Of a stretch of DNA of 41,439 bases, positions 23,754-32,168 are shown piece by piece. Position numbers and translations under genes: made by a program. The notes under the pieces were generated by a model. That model did not search any database. It was not told the origin of the DNA and saw only the letters and a program-made list of their open reading frames with translations. The DNA comes from Streptomyces humi (GTDB lineage Bacteria > Actinomycetota > Actinomycetes > Streptomycetales > Streptomycetaceae): the NCBI RefSeq assembly GCF_001005085.2, contig NZ_LBMU02000034.1, forward strand, positions 1-41,439, written 5' to 3'. Numbering within the stretch: position 1 is the first letter of the stretch; each line of letters starts with the position of its first letter.

Positions 23754-24551
23754 ATGCCTCCCGCCAAGAAGCGCGCCCGGACGTACGACCCCGCCAGGAC
23801 CCGTACGGCGGTCCTCGCCCAGCTCGCCAACGTGCGGGACGCCGTGCGTGTCCTCACCCCCGAGCAGCTCGCCCTGCCCACCCGGCTCGGCGAGTGGACC
23901 GTACGGGAACTCGTCGCCCACCTCGGCATGGCGGTCACCGCCGTGCACCGGGCCCTGGCCGAGCCCGAGCCCGCGCGGGCGGACGCGGCCCCGCTGGACT
24001 GGCCGTTCCGGACCGCCGCCAACTCGGCCGCCATCGCCGACTTCACCCGGCGGCTCGCCGCCGACCACCCCGACCTCGACGCCTACCTCGCCGACGTCGA
24101 CGCGAGCTTCCGCGCCCTGCTCGCCGAGCATCCCGGCACCCGGCTGCTCGCCACCAGCGCCGGCGCGATGTCCCTGGACGACTACCTCGTCACCCGTACC
24201 GTCGAACTGGTCGTCCACACCGACGACCTCCACGCGGCCGTCCCCACGCTCGACGTCCGCTACGACCGGCAGGCCCTGGCCGCCTGCACCCGGCTGCTCG
24301 CCGACGCCCTCGCGGTGAAGGCGCCCGGCGGCTCCACCGAGGTGCGCGTGCCGCCGTACGCCGTGGTGCAGTGCGTGGAGGGGCCGCGGCACACCCGGGG
24401 CACCCCGCCGAACGTGGTCGAGACCGACCCGCTGACCTGGATCCGGCTGGCCACCGGCCGGCTGGAGTGGCAGGAGGCCGTGGCGGAGGCCAAGGTCAGC
24501 GCGAGCGGGGAGCGGGCGGACCTCGGGCCGTACCTGCCCCTGACGGGCTGA
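23754..24551 (+). CDS. maleylpyruvate isomerase-family (mycothiol-dependent type) protein
   Basis: The product has 265 residues. The N-terminal DinB/MDMPI four-helix domain has VRDAVRVLTPEQLALPTRLG, then EWTVRELVAHLGMAV with the first metal-ligand His, and later LVTRTVELVVHTDDL with the HxxD pair that completes the metal site. The C-terminal domain from about 180 (VRVPPYAVVQCVEGPRHTRG to WIRLATGRLEW) is the small sterol-carrier-like domain usually fused to it. Family members use mycothiol in actinobacteria for isomerisation or detoxification. The substrate here is unknown and the position between purSQL and purF gives no clue. Confidence 0.87.
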   Translation: MPPAKKRARTYDPARTRTAVLAQLANVRDAVRVLTPEQLALPTRLGEWTVRELVAHLGMAVTAVHRALAEPEPARADAAPLDWPFRTAANSAAIADFTRRLAADHPDLDAYLADVDASFRALLAEHPGTRLLATSAGAMSLDDYLVTRTVELVVHTDDLHAAVPTLDVRYDRQALAACTRLLADALAVKAPGGSTEVRVPPYAVVQCVEGPRHTRGTPPNVVETDPLTWIRLATGRLEWQEAVAEAKVSASGERADLGPYLPLTG

Positions 24552-24587
24552 CGGAACCGATCACCCTGTGGGTTCCGTCGAACCGGC

Positions 24588-25040
24588 ATGAACGGGTACA
24601 AGCAGCGCACGCGGCCCAGGACCCCGACCATGACAGCCGTCGCCCTGCTCGCCACGCTCGCGGTGGCCTGCGGGAGCGGGAAAGATGGTTCCGTGAGCAC
24701 CCCGCGGCCCGTGACCGGGATCGACTGGACCGTCGACAGCGTGACCGTCGACGGCACCACCCGGCACGCCCCGGCGCACGCCCATGTGAAGTTCGAGGAC
24801 GGCCGGGCCGCCGGCAGCTACGGCTGCAACCAGTTCAGCGCGACCGCCCAGGTCACCGACGACCTCATCCGGCTCAGCCATGCCCGCACCACCCGGATGG
24901 CCTGCGACGACGCACGGATGACCTTCGAGCGGGCACTGGCGCGGACGCTCACCGCCGGACCGCTGACCATGAAGACGGAGGGATCGAAGCTCACCCTCAC
25001 CACGGCCGGTGGCGACCGGGTCCAGCTGTCCAGGAAGTGA
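24588..25040 (+). CDS. META-domain lipoprotein
   Basis: The product has 150 residues. The N-terminus has basic residues, a hydrophobic stretch (MTAVALLATLAVAC) and a lipobox LAVAC, with the lipidated Cys at about 28. The exported part is a single META (HslJ-like) domain: GIDWTVDSVTVDG, HVKFEDGRAAGSYGCNQFSA with the typical GSYGCNQF, LSHARTTRMACDDA and a final TLTTAGGDRVQL. META domains occur in heat-shock-induced or motility-related surface proteins, and function is not well defined. No good ribosome site precedes the ATG at 24588; the ATG at 24630 would shorten the signal peptide. Confidence 0.85.
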   Translation: MNGYKQRTRPRTPTMTAVALLATLAVACGSGKDGSVSTPRPVTGIDWTVDSVTVDGTTRHAPAHAHVKFEDGRAAGSYGCNQFSATAQVTDDLIRLSHARTTRMACDDARMTFERALARTLTAGPLTMKTEGSKLTLTTAGGDRVQLSRK

Positions 25041-25248
25041 ACCTCCGCCGCCCGAATCATGTGCGACACCTCACTCAGAGATACGGTGTGAGGGGGTTGC
25101 GCGGACCCCGGTCCGCACGAACGAGCCGCGCCTGGAGAATCGTCCCACCACGCTGACCTGCGAAAATGGAGAAAGCTACGACTGACTCGGCGATCGTAGA
25201 TCCATTACGGCCGGGTATCCCCAATTCGGACCAGTGGTCGATCTCGCC

Positions 25249-25254
25249 TACACT
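25249..25254 (+). promoter_or_regulatory. -10 element for a leaderless purF transcript
   Basis: TACACT is followed by 7 bp and the GTG of purF. TTCGGA at 25225-25230, 18 bp upstream, is a possible -35. This supports the shorter purF start. Confidence 0.5.
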
Positions 25255-25261
25255 CGGTGTC

Positions 25262-26791
25262 GTGCCACGTGGTGACGGTCTCCTCAATCACGATCTGCTC
25301 CCCGGTGAGAAGGGCCCCCAGGACGCTTGCGGCGTCTTCGGTGTCTGGGCTCCCGGTGAAGAGGTCGCCAAGCTCACGTACTTCGGGCTGTACGCCCTCC
25401 AGCATCGGGGCCAGGAGTCCGCGGGTATCGCGGTCAGCAACGGCTCCCAGATCCTCGTCTTCAAGGACATGGGACTCGTCTCCCAGGTCTTCGACGAGAC
25501 CTCCCTGGGTTCCCTCCAGGGTCATATCGCGGTCGGACACGCCCGCTACTCGACCACCGGGGCCTCCGTGTGGGAGAACGCCCAGCCGACGTTCCGCGCC
25601 ACCGCGCACGGTTCCATCGCGCTCGGCCACAACGGCAACCTGGTCAACACGGCGCAGCTCGCCGAGATGGTCGCCGAACTCCCCAAGGACTCCAACGGCC
25701 GCTCCACCCGCGTCGCGGCCACCAACGACACCGACCTGCTCACCGCGCTGCTCGCGGCCCAGGTCGACGAGAACGGCAAGCCGCTGACCATCGAGGAGGC
25801 CGCCCACGCGGTCCTCCCGAAGGTGCGTGGCGCCTTCTCCCTCGTCTTCATGGACGAGCACACGCTCTACGCCGCCCGCGACCCGCAGGGCATCCGCCCG
25901 CTGGTCCTCGGCCGCCTGGAGCGCGGCTGGGTGGTCGCCTCCGAGTCCGCCGCGCTCGACATCTGCGGCGCCAGCTTCGTGCGCGAGATCGAGCCGGGCG
26001 AGTTCGTCGCCATCGACGAGAACGGCCTGCGCACCTCCCGGTTCGCGGACGCGAAGCCCAAGGGCTGTGTCTTCGAGTACGTGTACCTGGCCCGCCCCGA
26101 CACCGACATCGCCGGCCGGAACGTGTACCTCTCCCGCGTGGAGATGGGCCGGATGCTCGCCAAGGAAGCCCCGGTCGACGCCGACATGGTGATAGCGACC
26201 CCGGAGTCCGGCACCCCCGCCGCCATCGGGTACGCGGAGGCCTCCGGCATCCCCTTCGGCAACGGTCTGGTCAAGAACGCGTACGTGGGCCGGACCTTCA
26301 TCCAGCCCTCGCAGACCATCCGGCAGCTCGGCATCCGTCTGAAGCTGAACCCGCTGAAGGAAGTCATCCGCGGCAAGCGGCTGGTCGTCGTCGACGACTC
26401 GATCGTCCGCGGCAACACCCAGCGCGCGCTGGTGCGGATGCTCCGCGAGGCGGGCGCGGCCGAGGTCCACATCCGGATCTCCTCGCCGCCGGTGAAGTGG
26501 CCGTGCTTCTTCGGCATCGACTTCGCCACCCGCGCCGAGCTCATCGCCAACGGCATGACCATCGAGGAGATCGGCACCTCGCTCGGCGCCGACTCCCTGG
26601 CGTACATCTCCATCGACGGCATGATCGAGGCGACCACCATCGCCAAGCCGAACCTGTGCCGCGCCTGCTTCGACGGCGAGTACCCGATGGCGCTCCCGGA
26701 CCCCGAGCTGCTCGGCAAGCAGCTCCTGGAGACCGAGCTGGCGGCCGGTCCGGCAGCCACGGCCGCGGCCGACGCGATCCGTCGCCCGTAA
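25262..26791 (+). CDS. purF: amidophosphoribosyltransferase
   Basis: The 509-residue enzyme makes phosphoribosylamine from PRPP and glutamine, the committed step of purine synthesis. The Ntn glutaminase nucleophile is Cys23 (QDACGVFGVW), so a 22-residue propeptide must be removed. The phosphoribosyltransferase PRPP loop is VVVDDSIVRGNT. Four cysteines (269 in KGCVFEY, 415 in WPCFFG, 466 and 469 in LCRACFDG) match the spacing of the [4Fe-4S] ligands of the Bacillus-type enzyme. Expect AMP/GMP feedback and oxygen-sensitive stability. The frame is open upstream to an ATG at 25166; I prefer the GTG at 25262 from the -10 spacing and remembered homologues. Confidence 0.96.
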   Translation: MPRGDGLLNHDLLPGEKGPQDACGVFGVWAPGEEVAKLTYFGLYALQHRGQESAGIAVSNGSQILVFKDMGLVSQVFDETSLGSLQGHIAVGHARYSTTGASVWENAQPTFRATAHGSIALGHNGNLVNTAQLAEMVAELPKDSNGRSTRVAATNDTDLLTALLAAQVDENGKPLTIEEAAHAVLPKVRGAFSLVFMDEHTLYAARDPQGIRPLVLGRLERGWVVASESAALDICGASFVREIEPGEFVAIDENGLRTSRFADAKPKGCVFEYVYLARPDTDIAGRNVYLSRVEMGRMLAKEAPVDADMVIATPESGTPAAIGYAEASGIPFGNGLVKNAYVGRTFIQPSQTIRQLGIRLKLNPLKEVIRGKRLVVVDDSIVRGNTQRALVRMLREAGAAEVHIRISSPPVKWPCFFGIDFATRAELIANGMTIEEIGTSLGADSLAYISIDGMIEATTIAKPNLCRACFDGEYPMALPDPELLGKQLLETELAAGPAATAAADAIRRP

Positions 26792-26825
26792 GCCTCGTAG
26801 AAACCAACCCGAAAGATCCCAGGCA

Positions 26826-27896
26826 ATGTCTGAGAACTCTGTTCCCGGTGCTTCCTACGCGGCTGCCGGTGTCGACATCGAGGCGGGCGACCGCGCCGTA
26901 GAGCTGATGAAGGAGTGGGTGAAGAAGACGCAACGCCCCGAGGTCCTCGGCGGCCTCGGCGGCTTCGCCGGCCTCTTCGACGCCTCCGCGCTGAAGAACT
27001 ACGAGCGTCCGCTGCTCGCCTCCGCGACCGACGGCGTGGGCACGAAGGTGGACATCGCCCGGCAGTTGGGCGTCTACGACACCATCGGCCACGACCTGGT
27101 CGCCATGGTCATGGACGACATCGTGGTGTGCGGCGCCGAGCCGCTGTTCATGACCGACTACATCTGCGTCGGCAAGGTCCACCCCGAACGGGTCGCCGCG
27201 ATCGTCAAGGGCATCGCCGAGGGCTGTGTACTGGCCGGCTGCGCCCTGGTGGGCGGCGAGACCGCCGAGCACCCGGGTCTGCTGGGCGCGGACGACTTCG
27301 ACGTCGCGGGCGCCGGTACGGGCGTGGTGGAGGCCGACCGGCTGCTCGGCGCGGATCGTATCCGTACGGGTGACGCGGTGATCGCCATGGCGTCCTCCGG
27401 GCTTCACTCGAACGGGTACTCCCTGGTCCGGCACGTGCTGCTGAACCAGGCCGGCCTCGCCCTCGACGCGCACATCGAGGAGCTGGGCCGCACCCTCGGC
27501 GAGGAGCTGCTGGAGCCGACCAAGATCTACTCGCTGGACTGCCTGGCCCTGATGCGCACCGCCGAGGTGCACGCCTTCAGCCATGTGACCGGCGGCGGAC
27601 TCGCGGCGAACCTGGCCCGGGTGATCCCGGACCACCTGCACGCGACCGTCGACCGCGCCACCTGGACCCCGGGCCCGATCTTCGACCTGGTGGGACGCAC
27701 CGGTGACGTCGAGCGGCTGGAACTGGAGAAGACGCTCAACATGGGTGTCGGCATGATCGCGATCGTCCCGCAGGAATCGGTGGACGTGGCGCTGGCCGCG
27801 CTGGCCGACCGCGGGGTCGAGGCGTGGGTCGCCGGCGAGATCACCGAGCGGGGCGAGCACACCACGGGCGCCGAACTGGTCGGGGACTACGCATAG
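26826..27896 (+). CDS. purM: AIR synthetase (phosphoribosylformylglycinamidine cyclo-ligase)
   Basis: The 356-residue enzyme closes the imidazole ring of AIR using ATP. Seen are SYAAAGVDIEAGDRAVELMK, the substrate loop LLASATDGVGTKVDIA, MVMDDIVVCGAEPLFMTDYI, GGETAEHPG and SGLHSNGYSLVRHVLL, and VTGGGLAANLARVIP with the C-terminal GMIAIVPQE. It lies 34 bp after purF and is probably in the same transcript. The ribosome site is weak (CCCAGG). A hairpin at 28035-28064 ends the unit. Confidence 0.97.
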   Translation: MSENSVPGASYAAAGVDIEAGDRAVELMKEWVKKTQRPEVLGGLGGFAGLFDASALKNYERPLLASATDGVGTKVDIARQLGVYDTIGHDLVAMVMDDIVVCGAEPLFMTDYICVGKVHPERVAAIVKGIAEGCVLAGCALVGGETAEHPGLLGADDFDVAGAGTGVVEADRLLGADRIRTGDAVIAMASSGLHSNGYSLVRHVLLNQAGLALDAHIEELGRTLGEELLEPTKIYSLDCLALMRTAEVHAFSHVTGGGLAANLARVIPDHLHATVDRATWTPGPIFDLVGRTGDVERLELEKTLNMGVGMIAIVPQESVDVALAALADRGVEAWVAGEITERGEHTTGAELVGDYA

Positions 27897-27918
27897 GCCC
27901 GGCCTCTCCGGCGTCCGA

Positions 27919-27973
27919 GGAGCGACGTCCGGGGTGCGATGCCCAGAGGGAGCGACGTCCGGGGTGCGATGCC
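27919..27973. repeat. 25-bp direct repeat after purM
   Basis: GGAGCGACGTCCGGGGTGCG and the following ATGCC occur at 27919-27943 and again at 27949-27973 (30-bp period), with a decayed third copy after. It is non-coding. Confidence 0.8.
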
Positions 27974-28034
27974 ACGAGAGAAGGGCGTCCAGGGAGCGGT
28001 GTCCGGGGCGGCGTCCTGCGGGGTCAGCACAAAA

Positions 28035-28064
28035 CCCGGTCCGGCATGGAAACCCCGGACCGGG
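28035..28064. terminator. terminator between purM and the DUF3073 gene
   Basis: CCCGGTCCGG and CCGGACCGGG form a 10-bp stem around CATGGAAACC, with an A-run on the left. It can serve the convergent purFM (+) and DUF3073 (-) transcripts. Confidence 0.8.
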
Positions 28065-28094
28065 CAAGTGGAAGCGGCTCAGCAGCCGCTGAAG

Positions 28095-28358
28095 TCAAGC
28101 ACCGCGACGATGCTGGGAGTGCGGACCGGACTGATCGTCCTCGTCCTCGTCCTCATCGTCGTCGTTGTAGAGATCCGCGTACTGGGCGTACGGGTCGTCG
28201 TCCTCGTCGTCGTCCTCGAACGGCTCGCCGTTCGGCGGCTGACTCGAAGTCGATGCGCCCAGCTCGCTGGCCAGACGTGACAGATCAGTCCCACCGCTGT
28301 TGTACTTCAGCTGGCGGGCGACCTTCGTCTGCTTGGCCTTGGCCCGGCCGCGCCCCAT
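28095..28358 (-). CDS. DUF3073 family protein
   Basis: The product has 87 residues. It begins MGRGRAKAKQTKVARQLKYN, a basic motif conserved in actinobacterial DUF3073 proteins, followed by SGGTDLSRLASELGA. It then becomes extremely acidic (runs of Asp and Glu around residues 48-76) before a short His/Arg tail. The split of a basic head and acidic tail suggests a nucleic-acid- or ribosome-associated small protein, but function is unknown. The ATG follows GAGGGGG. Confidence 0.9.
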   Translation of the reverse strand: MGRGRAKAKQTKVARQLKYNSGGTDLSRLASELGASTSSQPPNGEPFEDDDEDDDPYAQYADLYNDDDEDEDEDDQSGPHSQHRRGA

Positions 28359-28658
28359 GGCTCGACCCCCTCGGTGACGGGGCTCGACGGCCCCAGAGTC
28401 TGACACGCGTTCATGATCCGGAACGGGCTCTCCTCGGAGAGACCGGTCCGTAGGGCTTCCACGGTACCTGAGCCCGCGCCCATACGGTACGTCGCCCGCA
28501 CCACGCGCCTGACTCCGTGACCCGCGAGGCGCCCCGTCCCCGCTGGTCAACGACGATTTTAACCACTTCCTGGCGGGCGACCCGCCGACGAACGTGAGAG
28601 TTCTCTCCAACCGTCCGCCGACGGGTACCGAAAACGCGTCCGGAAACCCGGTGTTCGA
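28359..28658. other. intergenic region between DUF3073 and vdh
   Basis: This 300-bp gap holds the DUF3073 promoter (leftward) and the end of vdh. A hairpin GGCGGG-TC-GCCCGCC type structure near 28572-28588 probably ends vdh. I see a small perfect repeat CTCTCC-TC-GGAGAG at about 28427-28440 but no gene. Confidence 0.5.
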
Positions 28659-29750
28659 TCAGCGGCCGTCCGCCGTTTTCGCTTCGTGCATCCGCTGTTC
28701 GGCGATCCGGTCGGCCGCGGCGGCCGGCGGGATCCCGTCTTCCTTCGCACGTGCGAAGATGGCCAGCGTGGTGTCGAAGATCTTCGCCGCCTTGGCCTTG
28801 CACCGGTCGAAGTCGAACCCGTGGAGTTCGTCGGCGACCTGGATGACCCCGCCGGCGTTCACCACGTAGTCCGGCGCGTAGAGGATCCCGCGGTCGGCGA
28901 GGTCCTTCTCGACGCCCGGGTGAGCGAGCTGGTTGTTGGCCGCGCCGCACACCACCTCGGCGGTCAGCACCGGCACGGACTCGTCGCTCAGCGCGCCGCC
29001 GAGCGCGCAGGGGGCGTAGATGTCGAGGCCCTCGACGCGGATCAGGGCCTCGGTGTCGGCCGCGACCCGCACCTGCGGGTGCCGGTCGGAGATCCGGCCG
29101 ACGGCCTCCCGGCGGACGTCGGTGACGACCACCCGGGCGCCCTCCTCCAGAAGGTGCTCCACCAGGTGGTGACCCACCTTGCCGACGCCCGCGATGCCGA
29201 CGGTACGGCCGCGCAGCGACGGGTCGCCCCACAGGTGCTGGGCGCTGGCCCGCATGCCCTGGTAGACGCCGTAGGCGGTGAGCACGGAGGAGTCGCCGGC
29301 GCCGCCGTGCTCCGGGGAGCGGCCGGTGGTCCAGCGGCACTCGCGGGCCACCACGTCCATGTCGGCGACGTAGGTGCCGACGTCGCAGGCGGTGACGTAC
29401 CGGCCGCCGAGCGAGGCCACGAAACGCCCGTAGGCGAGCAGCAGCTCCTCGGACTTGTCCCGGTCCGGATCCCCGATGATCACGGCCTTGCCGCCGCCGT
29501 GGTCGAGCCCGGCCATGGCGTTCTTGTACGACATCCCGCGCGCGAGGTTGAGGGCGTCGGCGACGGCCTCCTCCTCGTTCGCGTAGGGGTAGAAGCGGGT
29601 GCCGCCGAGGGCGGGGCCCAGTGCGGTGGAGTGGATGGCGATGACGGCCTTCAGACCGCTTCTGCGGTCCTGGCAGAGCACGACCTGCTCGTGACCGCCC
29701 TGGTCCGAGTGGAACAGGGTGTGCAGGACGCCGGTGGAAACGTCGGTCAC
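28659..29750 (-). CDS. vdh: valine (branched-chain amino acid) dehydrogenase
   Basis: The product has 363 residues from a GTG behind GGGAG. It is an NAD-dependent oxidative deaminase of the Glu/Leu/Phe/Val dehydrogenase family, giving 2-ketoisovalerate from valine. GPALGGTRFYPYANEEEAV and ARGMSYKNAMAGLDHGGGKA hold the substrate Lys76 and catalytic Lys88, spaced 12 as in leucine dehydrogenase. The Rossmann loop is VGIAGVGKVGHHLVEHLLEE. In Streptomyces Vdh feeds branched starter units for fatty acids and polyketides and is the gene found beside bldC, as here. Confidence 0.95.
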   Translation of the reverse strand: MTDVSTGVLHTLFHSDQGGHEQVVLCQDRRSGLKAVIAIHSTALGPALGGTRFYPYANEEEAVADALNLARGMSYKNAMAGLDHGGGKAVIIGDPDRDKSEELLLAYGRFVASLGGRYVTACDVGTYVADMDVVARECRWTTGRSPEHGGAGDSSVLTAYGVYQGMRASAQHLWGDPSLRGRTVGIAGVGKVGHHLVEHLLEEGARVVVTDVRREAVGRISDRHPQVRVAADTEALIRVEGLDIYAPCALGGALSDESVPVLTAEVVCGAANNQLAHPGVEKDLADRGILYAPDYVVNAGGVIQVADELHGFDFDRCKAKAAKIFDTTLAIFARAKEDGIPPAAAADRIAEQRMHEAKTADGR

Positions 29751-29994
29751 TGTGGTGACTCCCGGTTGGGTCGCGGCGAGTGGAAGCTGGGGCTCCCGTA
29801 AGGGTGGCGGGGGCCTGGCACGAGCGTAGAGCTATTGCCCGCCCGCCATCCGCGCAGTGTTCAGGATCACTCTGCCGTGCCGCGTGCGCACGCATGAGCA
29901 TGGGACGATTTGCTGTGGTTTCCCGGTCGGCGCCGGTCGGCTCCGCCGCGGGTTCCGCTGGTTTCGAGCCCGGTCCGATGGGGAGGGAGCAGGC

Positions 29995-30837
29995 GTGCCC
30001 AAGGTGTCCTCGGTGGTCGTGCCCTACGCGACGTACCTGCGTGTGTACGAGCCGCTGGCCGCCTTCCCGGAGCCGGAGCGCGACCACTGGGCGCGCTACG
30101 CCCGCCGCTCGGGCCGGCCCTCGTATCAGGACGAACTGCGCCGCTCGCTGGCCGACTTGCTGCCCACCCCGCCGGTCCCGGTACCGGTGCAGGAGAGCGC
30201 CGACGCGTTCGTGGTCGAGGTGGACGGTGTCGTGTGCGTCTGCCCCTGGCGGACCCGGCTGCGCGGTTGGCAGGCCCTCCAGGAGCTGCCCGAGGAGCTG
30301 CCCGAGCCGGTCCTGGACGCGATGCTGCCCCCGGTGGTGCGGCGCCAGGCCACCGTGGACTACGAGCGCTGGCGGGCCCGCAACCCGGACTCGCGGCCCT
30401 GGATCCGCACGGCGACCTGGCAGGTGCCGCTGAACTGGTTCGTGCTGGTCTCCGACGAGGAGCGGCGGTACGAGAAGGGCACCGGGGAGATCCCGCCGAT
30501 GCTGCGCTACCGCACGCCGATGGTGCAGGCCCGGCGGCGGGTGGCCCGGGCGCTGCGCACGCTCAAGGACACCGTCGAGGAAGGGCCGCTGATCGACGGG
30601 CTGGTGGACGTCGGCCGCTGGCTGGAGGAGTTCCACCCGCGCTCGCTGGTCGAACTGGACTACGGCGGACTGGTGCACGCCCTGCCGGCCGGTGATCTGG
30701 AGGACGACCATTCGGCGGCCGACGTGGCGGCGGGCGTCGAGGCGCTGCGCCGGGGCGACGGGGCCGCGGCCGGGGAGGCGTACGGGCGGCTGGTGGAGCG
30801 GTGGCGGGCGGTGCGGGACCGCCGGTCGGCGAACTGA
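29995..30837 (+). CDS. conserved protein of unknown function between vdh and bldC
   Basis: The product has 280 residues from a GTG behind GGGAGGGAG. It is soluble with no signal peptide or membrane segment. It has PYATYLRVYEPLAAFPEPER, AFVVEVDGVVCVCPWRTRLR, PWIRTATWQVPLNWFVLVSD, then a helical part RYRTPMVQARRRVARALRTL and a C-terminal repeat-like helix pair. I do not recognise a catalytic motif. Orthologues occupy this place next to bldC in other Streptomyces as I recall. It is divergent from vdh across a 244-bp promoter gap. Confidence 0.85.
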   Translation: MPKVSSVVVPYATYLRVYEPLAAFPEPERDHWARYARRSGRPSYQDELRRSLADLLPTPPVPVPVQESADAFVVEVDGVVCVCPWRTRLRGWQALQELPEELPEPVLDAMLPPVVRRQATVDYERWRARNPDSRPWIRTATWQVPLNWFVLVSDEERRYEKGTGEIPPMLRYRTPMVQARRRVARALRTLKDTVEEGPLIDGLVDVGRWLEEFHPRSLVELDYGGLVHALPAGDLEDDHSAADVAAGVEALRRGDGAAAGEAYGRLVERWRAVRDRRSAN

Positions 30838-30937
30838 CTGCCGGTCTGAGCAGCGACGCCCGGTGATCCGTACTGGACGGCGGGCCGTCCGGCGGCGCTT
30901 GCGGCCGGGTGACAGCTGGATGACGGCTGGGTGATGA

Positions 30938-30951
30938 GTGACGTACGTCAC
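30938..30951. promoter_or_regulatory. 14-bp perfect palindrome upstream of bldC
   Basis: GTGACGTACGTCAC is a perfect inverted repeat about 100 bp after the preceding gene and 505 bp before bldC. It looks like a site for a dimeric regulator, which cannot be named. Confidence 0.4.
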
Positions 30952-31012
30952 GGCCCGGATGCTGTGAAACAACGTACCTTGACGGCACTTCAGTGAACTC
31001 ACGGGACGTTGG

Positions 31013-31029
31013 GCCCGATCCGGGCTTTT
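31013..31029 (+). terminator. possible weak terminator
   Basis: GCCCG-ATC-CGGGC is followed by TTTT and then ATT. It may end transcription of the conserved gene at 29995-30837. Confidence 0.4.
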
Positions 31030-31181
31030 ATTCCAAGGGTGACGGATAGCACTTACGCGGCCCTTGCGCCTCTTGCCACTCCTCGTGCCAAAATAGGACA
31101 AGGAGTCCGGGGAAGGCTCCTTCCGTCCAAGTGTGGTGCACTGTGGGCGGATTCTCAGCATTACGTGCTTTGGGGGGTCTG

Positions 31182-31322
31182 GTGACTCCTGATCGTCCTG
31201 TGACTGATCGTCACAGTGGCGTGACTGTCCGCTATGGCATGGTCCATCGGCTTCCGCGGCTGATGACTACCTGGGAGGGCAATTCCATCGGTTTGGCCGA
31301 CGCGGCTGGACAGATGGTGTAG
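31182..31322 (+). CDS. possible 46-residue small ORF upstream of bldC
   Basis: A GTG behind GGGGGGT opens a frame reading VTPDRPVTDRHSGVTVRYGM, then VHRLPRLMTTWEGNSIGLAD and AAGQMV before a TAG. The composition is less extreme than random GC-rich frames and no family is recognised. It could be an upstream ORF in the bldC region or chance. A 7-bp hairpin CTGTGAC-TGATC-GTCACAG lies inside it at 31198-31216. Confidence 0.3.
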   Translation: MTPDRPVTDRHSGVTVRYGMVHRLPRLMTTWEGNSIGLADAAGQMV

Positions 31323-31455
31323 TTGTAGTGCCGAGGACAAGCCGTTCGTCCTATAACCGACTCGACTCGCGTCCGCCATTTCGGGCAACGCGGGTCAAGG
31401 TGCAGAATTTAGAGGAAAGAACCGAGAAGGTTCGGTTCTCCCGAGGAGGCCGCTC

Positions 31456-31662
31456 ATGACCGCTCGCACCCCTGATGCCGAGCCGCTGCTGACCCCGGCT
31501 GAGGTCGCCACCATGTTCCGTGTCGACCCCAAGACGGTCACGCGGTGGGCGAAGGCCGGCAAGCTCACGTCGATTCGCACGCTCGGCGGACACCGCCGTT
31601 ACCGCGAGGCTGAGGTCCGCGCCCTGCTCGCGGGTATCCCGCAGCAGCGCAGCGAGGCCTGA
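31456..31662 (+). CDS. bldC: developmental regulator BldC
   Basis: The 68-residue product has the length and text of BldC, a MerR-like winged-helix protein lacking the effector domain. The helix-turn-helix is LLTPAEVATMFRVDPKTVTR and the wing is SIRTLGGHRRYREAEVRALL. BldC binds DNA as head-to-tail oligomers on AT-rich direct repeats and holds back sporulation genes during vegetative growth. The ATG follows GAGGAGG. A hairpin AGAACCG / CGGTTCT (31418-31439) lies just upstream in the leader, and TATAAC at 31352-31357 is a possible -10. An intrinsic terminator follows downstream. Confidence 0.97.
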   Translation: MTARTPDAEPLLTPAEVATMFRVDPKTVTRWAKAGKLTSIRTLGGHRRYREAEVRALLAGIPQQRSEA

Positions 31663-31809
31663 CCAACTGAATAGCGGGCAAACCGACCGGTCCCCCAACT
31701 GGCCGAGGTGCCCGAAACCCTAGCTCCAAGCGACGCGGGACCTGCCCCAACAGGACCCACGCCCAGGCCGACGAGAACTTCACAGGCAAGCGACACAGGG
31801 TGCGTCGTA

Positions 31810-31849
31810 GATCGCGCTGGACTCCGCCGGGTCCAGCGCGATCTTTTTT
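31810..31849 (+). terminator. intrinsic terminator downstream of bldC
   Basis: GATCGCGCTGGAC and GTCCAGCGCGATC form a 13-bp stem around TCCGCCGG, directly followed by TTTTTT. It is the most classical intrinsic terminator in the window. Confidence 0.95.
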
Positions 31850-32168
31850 GTGCGCGGATGGCGTCTTGTGGCGTCTTCGGCCACCCTGACCGGCGCCTCT
31901 GTGAGCAGCCTTGTCGCACTCTGGGGAGGGCTGTCGGATCCGCTGTGCGTGCGCCCAGAGGGTGCCCGGGGTGGGGTCGACAGGGTGGTGCAATTGCACA
32001 TATTAAATTGACTAGTTGTAGGAGGGGGGTAAGTACCGCCGTTTCGGGAACTCATGCGGTGACTCCCGTCACATACCGCACGGGTTGTTTGTACCGCCCC
32101 GGGTGCGCTAATGGAGTCGCGGGCGCCACCACCCCACGGGGGAACGGCTGTTGGGCCCGGCGCCTCTC
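31850..32168. other. AT-rich intergenic pocket after bldC
   Basis: Both flanking genes end here, so no promoter is expected. Yet 31986-32025 is unusually AT-rich (CATATTAAATTGACTAGTTG) and contains a 12-bp perfect palindrome GTGCAATTGCAC at 31988-31999. Further on, GTGAC-TCCC-GTCAC at about 32058-32071 is another inverted repeat. I see no ORF with a ribosome site. An unannotated small RNA or a nucleoid-protein site is possible. Confidence 0.45.

Larger units (their letters stand above)
30838..31181. other. upstream region of bldC, first part
   Basis: This stretch holds no clear gene. It contains a 14-bp perfect palindrome (30938-30951), a small hairpin followed by TTTTATT (31013-31029) that may end the preceding gene, and a bulged hairpin GGAC-AAGGAG / CTCCTT-CC-GTCC at 31096-31128. 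Confidence 0.5.

Noticed and set aside
25166..25261. N-terminal extension of purF from the ATG at 25166
   Set aside because: No ribosome site fits, homologues as I recall begin near 25262, and a -10 element sits inside the extension just before the GTG.
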